Positions 1 to 11,179 of a DNA stretch of 64,000 nucleotides are shown here, in pieces. The position numbers and the translations under genes were made by a program. Origin of the DNA: Gnetum montanum. Taxonomy: Eukaryota; Streptophyta; Gnetopsida; Gnetales; Gnetaceae. Every line of letters starts with the position of its first letter. Within the stretch, counting starts at the first letter, position 1. The notes under the pieces were generated by a model. That model was not told the origin of the DNA. It did no database searches and was given only the letters and a program-made list of their open reading frames with translations. The stretch covers positions 319,051-383,050 of the forward strand of contig MNCI01020827.1 of assembly GCA_015680685.1 (NCBI GenBank), written 5' to 3'.

Positions 1-610
1 AACTTGTGCAAAAAAGGTTTTTAGATGATGGCTAGGTCACTACATGGATTTTTATGTTTTCTATTAGAAAGGTTGTAATTTTTTGGCTATGTTGGTCATG
101 GCTAAAAAGTTCACAATATCAGGATTCTTTTCATGGTAGAATCACTAAAATTAGAGGTAACATAACATTTGTATGAATTTTTTACTACAGTTGTGCAATT
201 TAGGGCATTTTGGTTAATGGTTAGGTTATTGCTTAGTTTGCTCTATTTTTTGCCAAATCCTCTAAAAATTTTCAAAGTTTATAGTCGTAATTTTGTAGCT
301 CATGATCTTAGGATTCCAAGAGCTATGGTTAATTTTTTATGAATTTTTCCATATAGTCAGATGTGTAGAAGTTTTCCTTAGTTATAACAATGTATCCCTT
401 GAGAGTGGGTAGTGTAGCCATCCTTAGAAATTTTTCTTGTCAATGGTCCATGCTTTTTGGAATGCCAAAAGATGTTAATTATGCTCTAAGATTAGTTTTA
501 TAAAAATATTTTACTATTTTTAGTAAGTTTTAAGGCTATTTTTATGTCAAGATGGTTTTGAAATAAGGCATGATTCTTTGGCTATAATGCATAATATCTA
601 TAAGGATTGT
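1..610. other. Unclassified AT-rich sequence
   Basis: I see no gene, repeat unit or recognisable transposon domain in this stretch, which lies outside the Copia LTR that starts at 611. A short minus-strand open frame at 542-745 runs into that LTR and has no recognisable motif. Confidence 0.4.
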
Positions 611-1673
611 TGTGGACCTTTTGGTTTTGGTAAGTTTAAACATTAAGAAAAAGGAAAAACTATTTTGTTTATATGTGTGTATAGTTGTTATGCTTGCAAG
701 ATAAGAACTTGGATTGAGCATGGTTGTGAATACGAAACAATGCATTCATTATCCAAGAGAAAGTGAAGAAAATCTTTGATCATGTAAGAGAAAGTAAAGA
801 AAGAGGTCTTTGGGAAGTAGCAAACATATTGGTAGATTTGGGATGAACTCAAAGAAAATTTAGAAAGATATCTTTAGCAGTCAAAGACATCTTTCATGAG
901 ACCAAATATAGAAAGACGTCTTCCATTGAGCAAAGACATCTTCCAGGATGGAGACTTTAGAAAGACGTCTTTCAAGAAACAAAGACATATTCCTAGATTT
1001 GAAGGAAAATTTAAAGAGTTGTAGAAGGCATGAGAAAGATGTCTCCCATGACCATTAGTGACCGTTAGCTAGTTGTTGCATGAGTGTCAAGAAGGATTTA
1101 GCAACATAGTAGCTATAAGAAACTTCATGTGCATTGGGAAATGAGCAAGCATTATTTTATTCACTATATAATCATTTGTAATTATTGAATTCCCTATTTC
1201 TCCTCATTGTCTAATCATTTTTGCTTTGTAAAGTGTGCTATATCTAACTATGCAAGGATCAAGAAATTAAGTTGCAATTATTCCTTGTATTTCTTATTCT
1301 TGTTGTCTTGCAAGATTGATGTGCTTGAGCTTGTTGGGATCCTATGGGATTGAGTTATTGGTGCTACAATACAACACTTTGGTGTGGAGCTCAAGATTGT
1401 AAAGGTTTTAAAAGCCTTGAAACCACATTTTCAAGCATACTGGGACCTTGTAGAGTTGAGTGATTAATGCTATGATACAACACTCCAAATTAGGGCTTGA
1501 AGATTGTATAGGGTGTGGATCCTTTAATCACATTTTGTGAACAACAAAGTTCAAAGGTGTGCTTGTGATCTACCCTCCAAGTATGGAGTACTCAAGTTGG
1601 GGAACCACATAAATTTATGTCTTGATTTGGGGAACTTACTTACCCTCCCCTTTCTAAGTTTAGTGATCTATAA
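611..1673 (+). repeat. Copia element 5' LTR
   Basis: This is a 1063-bp LTR. It begins with TG in a context that matches the start of the two reverse-oriented Copia LTRs at 47879-49022 and 52790-53855 (shared start of the type TGnnGACCTTTT). It ends one base before a degenerate initiator tRNA-Met primer site. The U5 half (about 1320-1670) is clearly homologous, in reverse complement, to 47879-48250 and 52790-53060, including the phrases around cttgttgggacctt and acttggggaacc. The U3 part (about 840-1060) carries a series of GACATCTT/GACGTCTT motifs. The matching 3' LTR was not found. Confidence 0.75.
1165..1171 (+). promoter_or_regulatory. Candidate TATA box of Copia LTR
   Basis: A TATATAA motif lies after the GACATCT-rich U3 section and before the conserved R/U5 section, where an LTR promoter is expected. 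It is inferred from position only. Confidence 0.4.
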
Positions 1674-1674
1674 G

Positions 1675-1686
1675 TAGTATCAGAGC
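1675..1686 (+). other. Primer binding site, initiator tRNA-Met
   Basis: The 12-mer tagtatcagagc differs from the usual plant Copia primer site tggtatcagagc by one G-to-A change. It sits one base after the LTR end, as expected for priming minus-strand synthesis. Confidence 0.75.
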
Positions 1687-1727
1687 CTGGTACTCTTTGT
1701 TGCATCATCTACTTTAAAGAGTGAATA

Positions 1728-2753
1728 ATGGAGGCAACTTCTTATACAAAGCCACCCATGTTTTATGGATTCGACTTAGCCTATTGGAAAGCTAGAATGC
1801 AAGGGTTATTTGAATCCGTGGAGTTTGAAGTCTAGGAGTTAATCTTAAAAGGCTAAATTCCACCTGTTAATAACACCATCGGCATCATCAAGCCTTGTAA
1901 CAAATGGTCACAAGAAGAAAAGGATAAGTCCATGTAAAATTCAAAAGTAAAAAATTATTTATATTGTGCTTTGAATAAATCTAAATTTAATAGGGTAGTA
2001 GAGTGTAAAATAGCCAAAGAAATTTTGAAAAATTTAGAAGCTACTTATGAAAGAACTTCTATTGTTAAGAAATTAAAATTGTTAGTTTTTCAAAGTGAAT
2101 ATGATAAACTCAAAATGCAAGAAGGTGAGAAAATCAAGGATTATTTTTCTAGAGCTAATGATCTTGTTGTAGCCATTAGAGGGACAGGAAAGGACTTGTC
2201 TAAAAGCAACATCATCATCAAAATGATGAAAACTCTACAATCAAAGTTTAGGCCTAAGGTCATAACCATGGAGGAAATTAGAGATTTCTTAACTCTAAAA
2301 TTTGAGGAACTTCAAAGTGCTCTCATCACCTATGAAATGAATCTTATGAGCAAAGGAGTAATTCAAGAAAAACCTATTGCTCTAAAAACTACTTCAAAGG
2401 AGAAGGAGGTAAATGAGCATGATGAGGGTAATGAAGAGGAGATTACCCTTCTCACTAGGAAGCTTCAATGATTGATTACTAGGAAGAACAAAGGGACATA
2501 TCTACAAAGATTCAATTAGCCTAAAGGTAAAGAAAGAGGTAAGAGCTTTTTGAACTCTAACTTAGATTTTTCTTCTATAGAATGTTGGATGTGTGAAGGT
2601 ACAGGTCATGTCATCTTAGAATGTCCTAGTAGCCTCAAGGCACAATACACAAACAAATCCCTTGAAGAAGCAAAGAAAAAAAACTTCTATACAAGTTGGG
2701 ATGATAGGGAACATGGTGAAGAAGATGTGGAGGAAGATGCAAGAAATTCTTAG
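1728..2753 (+). pseudogene. gag: Copia gag (DUF4219/UBN2 type), broken
   Basis: This is the nucleocapsid/capsid polyprotein relic of the Copia element. ATG at 1728 opens a frame reading MEATSYTKPPMFYGFDLAYW, an N-terminal gag motif of the F-x-G-x-x-Y-x-x-W kind. After stops at 1833, 1853 and 1935 the frame reopens at 1971-2471 as the helical UBN2 region, with a typical 'YDxLKMxEGExIxDYFSR' stretch and a REEE-like acidic tail. A separate open piece at 2550-2753 holds a perfect CCHC zinc knuckle, C-WM-C-EGTG-H-VILE-C, at about 2581-2622. The first stops look like CAG-to-TAG and CAA-to-TAA changes. It follows the LTR and primer site directly. No intact product is possible. Confidence 0.85.
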
Positions 2754-3391
2754 CTCATCTGCATGGTCCTCACTGATGATGATTCATCTGACAATGAACT
2801 AAATGAAAATGAAAGGTATGATTTATTATGTAAAGAACTTTTGAATTTTTAAAATATTTGTACTAAGTTAAATAAAAAAGTTAAGTCTAAAGAACATGAA
2901 ATATCTTTGTTAAATTTAACTATTTTCAATCTTGATAAATAACTCTTAGACCTAAAGGCTAAGAATGAGAAGCTAGCCTTATATTTAGAGCAAGCTAATG
3001 TGGAAGTTGTAGATGTTTAACTAATAAATGAATAATTAATGAAGGGAAAGAAGTTCCTTCAAATGATACTTGGATAAGGAAGAATCCCACAAGACAAAAG
3101 TGGACTTGGATGTTGCCAGCAAAAAGAGGAACCTTATCTCATCTAAAGAAACCATTAAAGAACAAGGACTCTACATCAAGGAAAGCTTTTATCCAACATA
3201 AAAATCCTCAATTATTTGTTCCTTCTAGTTATTTTTCCAATAGGAGAATTAGATGTTATTATGGCAACAAGATTAGGCATAAACAAAGGGAGTGCAATCT
3301 AAAGTTTTATCATATGAGTACATGGACATATCACAAGACTCCTTGTTTTTATCAAAGGGTTTTATTTAGGATCACAAAGAAGATTGAAAGT
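2754..3391 (+). pseudogene. Copia gag C-terminal part with second zinc knuckle
   Basis: Downstream of the first knuckle the sequence stays Copia-like but carries many stops. The open piece at 3110-3412 contains CYYGNKIRHKQREC, a second CCHC knuckle whose second Cys has become Gly. The same knuckle with the same flanks (CNLKYYHM) appears in the reverse-oriented Copia at 51737-51777, which confirms that both belong to one family. The sequence is cut at 3391 by the insertion of the Gypsy element at 3392-12683 and resumes at 12684. Protease, integrase and RT are not recognisable. Confidence 0.65.
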
Positions 3392-4901
3392 TGTAGCAAC
3401 CTAAAATATTAGTAGCTAGAACACTAAGGGCTTGACAGGTGCATAGCCTAACCCTGCATCTACGTGAGGGCCTACTAGAGGCAAAGATGGGGTGCCCTAA
3501 ATTATCTTGTTGTTTGAATAAGGACTTTACCATATGCAACTAGGGTGTTGGATGCAACTGGGATACAGAGTGGTTAGCCATGATGCTAATGCGAAATGAT
3601 ACTAAGTGTTCTGGTGGTGTTGGCAATGTTATTAGTGTTGATGATGTCAATGGTGTCAATGGTCTTAATGGTGTAGAGCATAGGCAAGGGTGCCTGAGGG
3701 GGTAAGCATAGTCAAGGGTTTTGGCAAAAATGATGGTGCTTACACATGAAGACTGTCATCCAAGTGTAGTTGTAAAATAACCATGCATTAAAAAATAGCG
3801 AAAATGCAAAGAAAGTGCAAAAAATGCAAGAGAGAAATAGAACACCATCCCAAATGGGGCTGAGCGTAGTTAACACCAAAAGGGATGAGAAGGTACATGG
3901 TGTACAGGAGGCGCAATGGAAAGCATAGTCATAGTCTCAGAGGTGTCTAGCCATGAAGACTGGTGCTTGTTGTGGTGTCTATGCTTATTGAGTTGGCCAC
4001 CGTAGTGTATTGTGGGCTATGGTGGGCCATGGTAAGCAACTCTATACCTCTTCAGTTCACTAGTGTGCCTTTGCTTAGTGTGTTCAAAATTCCAAGATGC
4101 CAAAAAATTTGCCAAAATGCCAACGTTTGAATTTGCCAATCCAAGATTTTTGCCAACCCCTAAAATGTAGAGGGCTAGGGTATTAATACAACTAGGGTTA
4201 GCATGAAATGTGAAGAAACTGCCATGTGGTAGTGGGACAATTGGGACTATGTTGTCTCCCAACTACACTCTCCATTGAGGCTAGTGGTATTCTGCTCTGC
4301 TATGCTGTAATGGACTTTGTGAGGCTATGAGACTATGAGTACATTGACAACTACATGTGCATGTGCTGAGAGGACCACAATGTACCTTGAAAAAGGCAAC
4401 TTTGGAGACTATGCTCTCCATTGTCTTGAGTGGGGTCAAGTGTAGTTACAATTTTGGGCATAAAAGGGGTTACAAAAAAGATGCATATTGCTGACTATGC
4501 TTTCCATATGTGTGTTGGAGGTAAGGTGAATGCCAATGCTGCATTGTGGAGGCTTTTGGAGGCTATTCTAGTTGACTACACTTAACTACACTCTAGATTG
4601 GGGGAGAGCATAGTCCACACTTAGAAAATTTTTTGCAAAAAATGGCTATGTGCTAACTATGGTCTTCATGGGAGGCTGACTACTCTCCTAACTAGGGGTG
4701 AAAGTAGTTCCAACACTTGGAAAAATTTTTTGCAAAAAATGGCTATGTGCTAACTACACTCTCCATAGGAGGCTAACTACACTCTAAGGTAGCGGAGAGC
4801 ATAGTCCTAACACTTAGAAAAATTGGTAGAAAGTGGTCTCATGCTAACACTTAGGCAAATTTGCAGTCATGAAGCTATAGCTAAAATTTGATAGTGTTTC
4901 A
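3392..4901 (-). repeat. 3' LTR of Tat/Ogre-like element 1
   Basis: This is the 1510-bp partner of 11180-12683. On the plus strand it starts TGTAGCAAC and ends GTGTTTCA, so the minus-strand LTR runs TG to CA. Near the U3 end it holds about three ~100-bp repeats around 'cttagaaaaattttttgcaaaaaatggctatgtgctaac' (4620-4830). Divergence from its partner is easy to see by eye, so the insertion is old. Confidence 0.85.
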
Positions 4902-4917
4902 TTGGCCTCTCTTTATT
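4902..4917 (-). other. Polypurine tract
   Basis: Read on the minus strand, a purine-rich aataaagagaggccaa run abuts the TG start of the 3' LTR, the position where plus-strand priming begins. Confidence 0.5.
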
Positions 4918-6167
4918 AACGTCTCGAGGAGTGGCCTGAGAGACATCGATAAAGAATAAAAAAACACCATAGTAGACTTGGCACCAACATCACTCTTCCA
5001 TGCATGGTCAGATGTTGCTGTGCCATGCTCAAGAGTGCTAAGGGTAGTGATATGCTAGGAGTAAAAGGTGTAGGTAATGTGTTGGGGATAAAAGAAGAGA
5101 TGAGATGCAAACATGATGTCATGATGCAGGATACAAAGTCAATAAGGCTAACGGTGAACATGCACTAGGGTGGCTTGCCCCTGATAAACATTAACCTCTC
5201 GTTAGAGTGCTCATGAGAGAGTTAATGTGGATTTAGTGCTGGACCAGTTGCAAACTTGCAGCACTGCAGATTTTGGTTGGGGATGTGCTTGTCCCCCTTT
5301 GCTTTTTTTTTTTTTTTGCTTTTCTTGTTCTTTCTTTTTGCTTTTTTTCTCATTTTTGCTACAAGGTGAGCCTTCTTTGGGCTCTACACTTTACTAAATG
5401 CTAACTACAAGGTGCTTTCCATTAAGTCAACTATGTGCCACAAGATGGATTTTGCTTTGGTATTTGCAAAATAATGTCACATCTATAGGATGGGTATTTT
5501 CTCCTTGAAATGACTTGTGTTACATCTGCATGGGCTTTGGCTAGCCAATAGAGGCTTCCCATAGGATGACTTGTGTTATGTTCACCTTGGGTTCTACAGT
5601 TTGACTTGCAAAAGATGCCATGTAGTCACACCATGTGAGTGTCAGAGAGGTTTGCAATCTTGACTATGGAGGGGAATGCAAGAGCATTGAGACATAGGAA
5701 TGGATGTAGGTAGGCTCTAATGGGATAGTAGAGATGTGCACTCTTGAGAGGCTTAGTTAGTCTAATCATGCACATCAGAGCGATGTGACAACTTGTCGTT
5801 ATGGTGAGATGTGCCTTTGCATGACCACCTCAGGGATTCATCCTACAAACACAACTCCGAGAAGACAAGAAAATCATAAAACATGAAATGCAAATCAAAT
5901 GTCAGGGGCAAAGATGTTGCAAGTGCTCCAAAGGCCATGCTAGTTGCAGGTGCTTATAAAAGCCAACAAAATGGTAGGGGGGAGATGATGCTGTAAGTGC
6001 TCCAAAGGTTGCACTAGTTGTAGGTGCTTCATTTTGGGACTACAATATCCTTGCCCACATGGTGTAGGAGGGGAACAAGGGTGGTGCTCACTTACTTGCT
6101 TGTAAGAGGATGCAAAGAAGCATGAATGGCCAACCACAAACCCAATTTAAGGTCTTAGTATACCATG
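4918..6167. other. Non-coding internal region of element 1
   Basis: RT-RNaseH-integrase would be expected here on the minus strand, but no motif is readable (no YxDD, HHCC or DDE). There is a poly-T run near 5306-5321 and a partial direct repeat of 'gtgctccaaagg..gc.ctagttg.aggtgctt' at about 5922-5955 and 5997-6030. The small open frames at 4916-5161 and 5940-6137 resemble no known family. Confidence 0.5.
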
Positions 6168-6965
6168 GATTTACTAGTTTAATGTCCTAGTAGATAGTAA
6201 ACCTAGTTTAAGGTTCTAGAAGATCATGCTCTGCTAGTTTATAGCCCTAGCAAAATTCTATGTGCTAGTTTAACATCATAGTAGATGAGCTACTATGCTA
6301 ATTTAATGTCATGACCCAAGGATGAGCTATGCCAGTTTAGAGTCATGGCAGACAAGCTACTATGCTAGTTTTAGCATCATGGTGGATGGGTGCTTACCTT
6401 GTTGGATTGATGCGTGGTGTTGCATACTAGGTGTGCTTGTGCATAGCCATCCTGTTTTCCTATAAAATCAACTAGGAAAACATCAAGTAGCACCTATTTT
6501 AATGAAGTTAATATGCACAAATGAAGAGAAAGCAATGTGATGAAATAACAATAGTTTAGGCTGTTCCACGTTGTAGTGGTAGTTTAAGGCCATGGTGGGC
6601 TACACATTGCCAGTTTAAGGCCATGGCAAGCCATAGTTGTAGTTTAAGGCCATTCCAGGCCTAATGTGTTGGTAGTTTTGGGCCATCTTGGGCCACATAG
6701 ACTACTAGTTTAAGGGAATTTTGGGCCATGGTAAGGGAATTGATAGTTTTGGCCCATTCTAGGTTGCAGCTATAGTTTAAGGGCATTCTAGGACCAATGG
6801 TAGTTTAAGGCCATTCCAAGCCCCATGTTGCTAGTTTAAGGGCCATGGTAGGCTAGAATGATGGGGATCAAGGATGATAGTTTAAGGCCATTTTGGGCCT
6901 TAGATGCTAGTTTAAGGCCATGACAGGCTGTGACATTGCTAGTTTAAGGCCGTGGGAACCATGTA
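6168..6965 (-). repeat. ~30-bp minisatellite in Tat/Ogre element 1
   Basis: There are about 20 imperfect units built on ctagtttaaggccatgg (plus strand), about 28-33 bp each, in two blocks (about 6168-6397 and 6547-6965) separated by about 150 bp. The array lies between the protease relic and the 3' LTR. The same unit in the opposite sense, (cc)ttaaactagcat, forms a shorter array in the related plus-strand element at 33612-33875. It is therefore an old component of the family. Confidence 0.85.
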
Positions 6966-7372
6966 TATTGCTAACTCTCTTTTTGTAGTTTTTGCTTTTA
7001 TGTTTATGGGTTTCAATGTTTTTTATGTGTAAGCTAAGTGAATGAACATGTAAAAAAAGCAAATAAATGAGTAAACAAAGAGAAAATATTTGTAATCTAA
7101 GCAAGCAAGTAAAACTTAAATATGTAAACAAATGCAATGTAATAAAAATTCAAAAATGCATGGCATGTAGTAGTAAGGGGTAGGTAGGCATCTAGCATGT
7201 TTCGGGCTAAGGGGGTACCTTGGTCACATAGTTGCTTCCTAATCCAGCATGGATTAGGGGGTGTGTAGGGCCTAAGGTGTACTATTCGATATTCTCCTAG
7301 ATCCTCACTTACTATGTTGAAGGGTGATTCTATCCATAAAGTGTCCTTTGGGAGGTCATTGGTTTCCACCAC

Positions 7373-7915
7373 TTATTTAGGTGTGTTAGCCTTATGTGTT
7401 GCATTGTCTATCATAGGTGCATCATCAGGGAATTCAACTTTTGACCCTTGCTCCATTTCTATGTTATTAATGGCCAAAGGGATGATGTTATCACCATGGA
7501 TGATAACTTCACCACCTCTGTATGGAAGGTGGATCTCTTGGTGAATCAAAGAATAGATGGCCCATAGTTGGGCTAGCCATGGCCTATCTAATATCAAGTT
7601 AGACCCAAACATTTTCTCTATGATGATGAATTTTGCAATGGTGGGGATCTACTCCCGTACCATGAAGGCTATGGTTATTGTGCCCCTGAAAGTGACACAT
7701 GATCCATTGAATGATTTTAGGCACATGATTTTCGTTGATCTAATTTGGTCTATGAGGCCTAGCATGTTGATGATGTACAATATTATGTTTTTTGCTACAC
7801 CATCATCAATGTGCACCTTGTGGATCTTACATTGCCCAATGCATATGGTAATAAACATTGGAGCTATGATGACCTCCCATTGTTTGGGGTTGACTTTGAT
7901 TGCCTCATCATGAAA
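7373..7915 (-). pseudogene. Tat/Ogre-type aspartic protease, broken
   Basis: This is the relic of the retroviral-type protease that processes the polyprotein. In minus-strand order it reads an IGQCKIHKVHIDDGVAKNII stretch, where the D-D-G at 7807-7799 aligns with the V-D-N-G active site of Tat/Ogre proteases. Next come a 'CLKSFNG' flap-side motif and 'LILDRPWLAQL', matching the conserved LILGRPWL. It ends in HQEIHLPYRGGEVIIHGDN. A stop near 7650 and a frame change split it. Downstream, 7372-7097 keeps a readable continuation without domains. The partner copy at 32737-33200 aligns along its length. Confidence 0.75.
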
Positions 7916-8556
7916 TGCTAAGGATGTTGAACCTAATTCCTTTGGTCTCTAGGGGCAACATCACTACATGGATGGCATTCTCATCTATAGGGATGTCCTC
8001 CATAACAAGAATGAAGGCTAACATTCGTGTCAATGCTTCCTAGTGGGTAGATGAGGTCATGACCAGGTCATACAAGCTCAACATTATATTTTTTTATTTT
8101 AATGCTTGTTTAACCTAGGCTAATGCATCAATGAAGTCCTTTCCATTAGCCTTTTTGTTGGCCTTGACCTCCTCCATGCAGCCTAAGAGATGGATCTCTC
8201 ATAGAGGAGACTTGGGCTTGGTTTGTTTCACCTATTTGGGGGCCTCAATGCTAGATTGTGTTTTGTTGGTTGTGGCCATTTTAGTTTCTTTGACCATAAG
8301 GACTGCAAAGACAAGGACTAGCTTCAGTGGAACAAGGGCTTTTTGGTCTCATTGTTGATTAGCTATTTCATCTATGAGGTGTTCATTGGGCCTCTTGTGT
8401 TACCATCTAGTAAGTCTACCCATGTTGCTAATGGGGTTGGCCCTTGGACGAGAAGGGGTCAATGTGTTGTCCACTATCGAGATTCGAGTAGGTGAGGGGC
8501 CAACACATTGTGGTATCCTAATGACAAATAGCTATTGAGCAGTTTTTGTGATATGC

Positions 8557-10772
8557 TATGGGACTTTGACCATGAAGGGTGTTATGGGTGCTTGAGGTGG
8601 TGCTCTAATAATGAAGGATGACCTTGAACTCGTGGAGGTTAAGGGATCCTTTACACTACTGGAAGGCACTTGGACCACAAAAGGTTGTTGCACTAGTTCT
8701 GACTTGCCACCCATGCTAATGGTATTTATGACATAGCCAACATTATCCACATTTTCTACGTCAAGCACTAGTGTACCCATATCTATCATCCTTTGCAGAT
8801 CATCTTGCAAAGCCCAATAGAAGTCCATGCTATGATCGGACAATTGGTGGTAATGACAAAATTGGTCCAGCTTGAAGTGTTGTGGGAGCTAGGGCTCGTT
8901 TGATGCTATTGAGGTAGGATTCCTTAGTAGCTCACAGTACTTGTCGTGCCTTTTGTAGGCATCCTCAGACACTTGCTTATGTTGGATGTGCCTAGCTTTC
9001 AATAGTTGATCTAGTAGCTTTGAGGGTTTTAGTGGCAATGAGATAAACTTTAAGTGATCCTTGCACTCAAAGATAGGCCTTGGAGTAGCTTACACTATGG
9101 CCCCTACAAATGTGGGTGGGTTGGTTACTTGGGCAATAAAGTTAAAGGCTTTGTGTGTTGGGGCTTTGGGTTGCCGAGCCATTAGGCCCTAGTTAGTTGC
9201 TTTAGCTTGTGTGGTTATCATTTCCACTGTTGCATTTTGCTTTCTTACATGTTTATTTTTGTAGGCCACATAGGTTGGGTCATTTCTAGCTTGCACTAGT
9301 CTTCTATGCTTTTAGTTTGGATAAAGGCTTGGCTCAAAGACTATGGATGTAAGTAGTACTATTTTGACTTGATGAAGTCATTAACTACATCCTTGAAGAT
9401 GGCTAGGAGGTGCATCTTAGCTATTGGCTCATGGATTTCATTCAACAAGGTGCTCTAGTGTTGGATAAATTTTTGCACGAGATTTAGGTGGCCCTACTTG
9501 ATTTGCATTGGCTAGTTCAAGGTTGCTTTCAGTTTCAAGTAGTACTTGAAGTACATCATAAATTGGCTTAAGAGGTCTTCCATAGAGGAAATAGAACCTC
9601 TGGGCAATGCCTGGTACTAGCCTAAGGCTTTGCTAGTTAGTGACATGGCAAAGACACACATGATGGTGTGCGGCCAGGCTTTTAGTAGTAGGCACCCAAA
9701 CCTGAATGTCACTAGGTGTGCATTGGGATCCCCTTCACCATTGTACTTGGTGAGTTGAGGCAATGGGACCCCGATTGGTAGAGTTAGCGGTGGGATTGCA
9801 AGACTTATAGGGTCATCCTAGTAGAAGTCCACCACCTTGATAGTTTCAGAGGAAGTGACTTTAAGTCACCTTACCTCCTCCATCAATCTTTGGATCAACT
9901 AGAATGCCTGATCCAAGTTTTAAGATGTGCTAGCCGGTTACGTTGGCTGTGCTATTTGTTGTATTGGTTGTACAACCCAGGGTTGGATTGCCAATTATGA
10001 AGCCACTCAATGTGGTTGATGTATTGGTTGTGCTATGAGCATGGTTATTAGGGCAACCATGCATGTGTGGGTTGGACTAACGCCAAGGGTGCTAACAAAA
10101 TAGGTAAGACATAAGGTGCCTAAGTCACATGGTGCTTGGAGATAGGCCCTACATGAACATAAGACTAAGTAGGTATGATTTTTGGTGGCAAAGATGGCTA
10201 GGTAGGTTGAGATGATGCCACAAAGGGCAAGTGGAAAGGGGTTGTTGCATCATATTACATGTATTGTATTTGATGCATTGCCACTACAGGCATCATCCTA
10301 GGCCCAATGGAGTGGGAAGGTGATGTTGTTGTTATAATCATCTTAGGAAGGATGGGTGAACTAAACTAAAGAGGGGCCATAGAGGGGAGTGATTATTGGA
10401 AGATGGTGTGGAAGGGGCTCTTGTGTTTGAAGCAAGCTTCAAACTCATATTCTTTCTCCCACAGGGCCTCCTCATAGTTGGTTCCCACATCATGCTCACC
10501 TCTAGAATGAGTTAGGACAACAATTGGTGGTGGAACTTTGTTAGTAACATTATGTTGAATAAGGAAGGGATATACTCTCATCCATCTTGATGGATTAGTT
10601 TGAAGTCTTTTTTTGCCTCCATGTCAAGGCAATCCACTAGTAACCCTGCTTGGATCTTTGCACATATGAAGTTGTATTGTTCATTGCTGAGTGTGGTGGC
10701 CCCTTGGTGAATGGTAAAGGTGTCATGTGCATTTGACACCAACATCGAAGGATGATTTGGATTCATGGTCAT
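8557..10772 (-). pseudogene. gag: Tat/Ogre-type gag, broken
   Basis: This is the gag relic of element 1. The start at 10772 reads MTMNPNHPSMLVS and lies about 400 bp after the primer site, matching the start at 29856 in the sister element. The capsid core is readable near 9790-9400 on the minus strand, with LPQLTKYNGEGDPNAHLVTF, the usual Retrotrans_gag opening. A CHYH motif at 8858-8847, followed by spaced His and Asp residues and ALQDDLQRMI, corresponds to the C-terminal zinc-binding C-x-Y-H...GH..EDC region of Tat/Ogre gag, with several ligands lost. The end piece 8843-8556 is a Ser/Pro-rich linker towards the protease. Many stops and shifts are present. Confidence 0.75.
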
Positions 10773-11156
10773 AGAGCAAGTTGTGAAAGGGAGAGCTGTA
10801 GGTTGCTAGTTGCGAAAAATGGCTAAGTCTGGAAACTATAGAAAAATGGCTAAGTCTAGAAATTGCAAAAAAATGGCTAAGTGTGGAGATAGTGAAAAAT
10901 GGCTAACTATGGAGACTATGCTCTTTACATTGAGAACTAACTACACTCTCCACTAACTACGCTCTCCATGGACTACACTCTCTATGCTCAAAGAATGAAG
11001 ACTTAGAGAAATCAATGGAGAGAATTGCGAGTTGGGTTACTATGCAAGGTCCTGAGGGGATCAATGATAGGGTCCAAACCACATCGATGGATTGATAAAC
11101 AACCACAATGTAGAGAGCATGCAAGATAACCACAATAGAGTCCAAAAAAGTGGTTT

Positions 11157-11174
11157 GCCATCCTTTTGGCATCA
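11157..11174 (-). other. Candidate primer binding site
   Basis: On the minus strand, tgatgccaaaaggatggc follows the 5' LTR after a 5-nt T-rich spacer. A similar site, tggcactagaaggaggact, lies in the same place in the third Tat/Ogre-like element (42857-42839). The priming tRNA is not assigned. Confidence 0.45.
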
Positions 11175-11179
11175 AAAAT

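Noticed and set aside
6168-6965. CRISPR-like array
   Set aside because: Units are imperfect throughout, there are no identical repeats with unique spacers, and the context is a plant retroelement.
7314-7913. Plus-strand open frames opposite the element-1 protease
   Set aside because: They are antisense shadows of the minus-strand protease relic and show no domain of their own.
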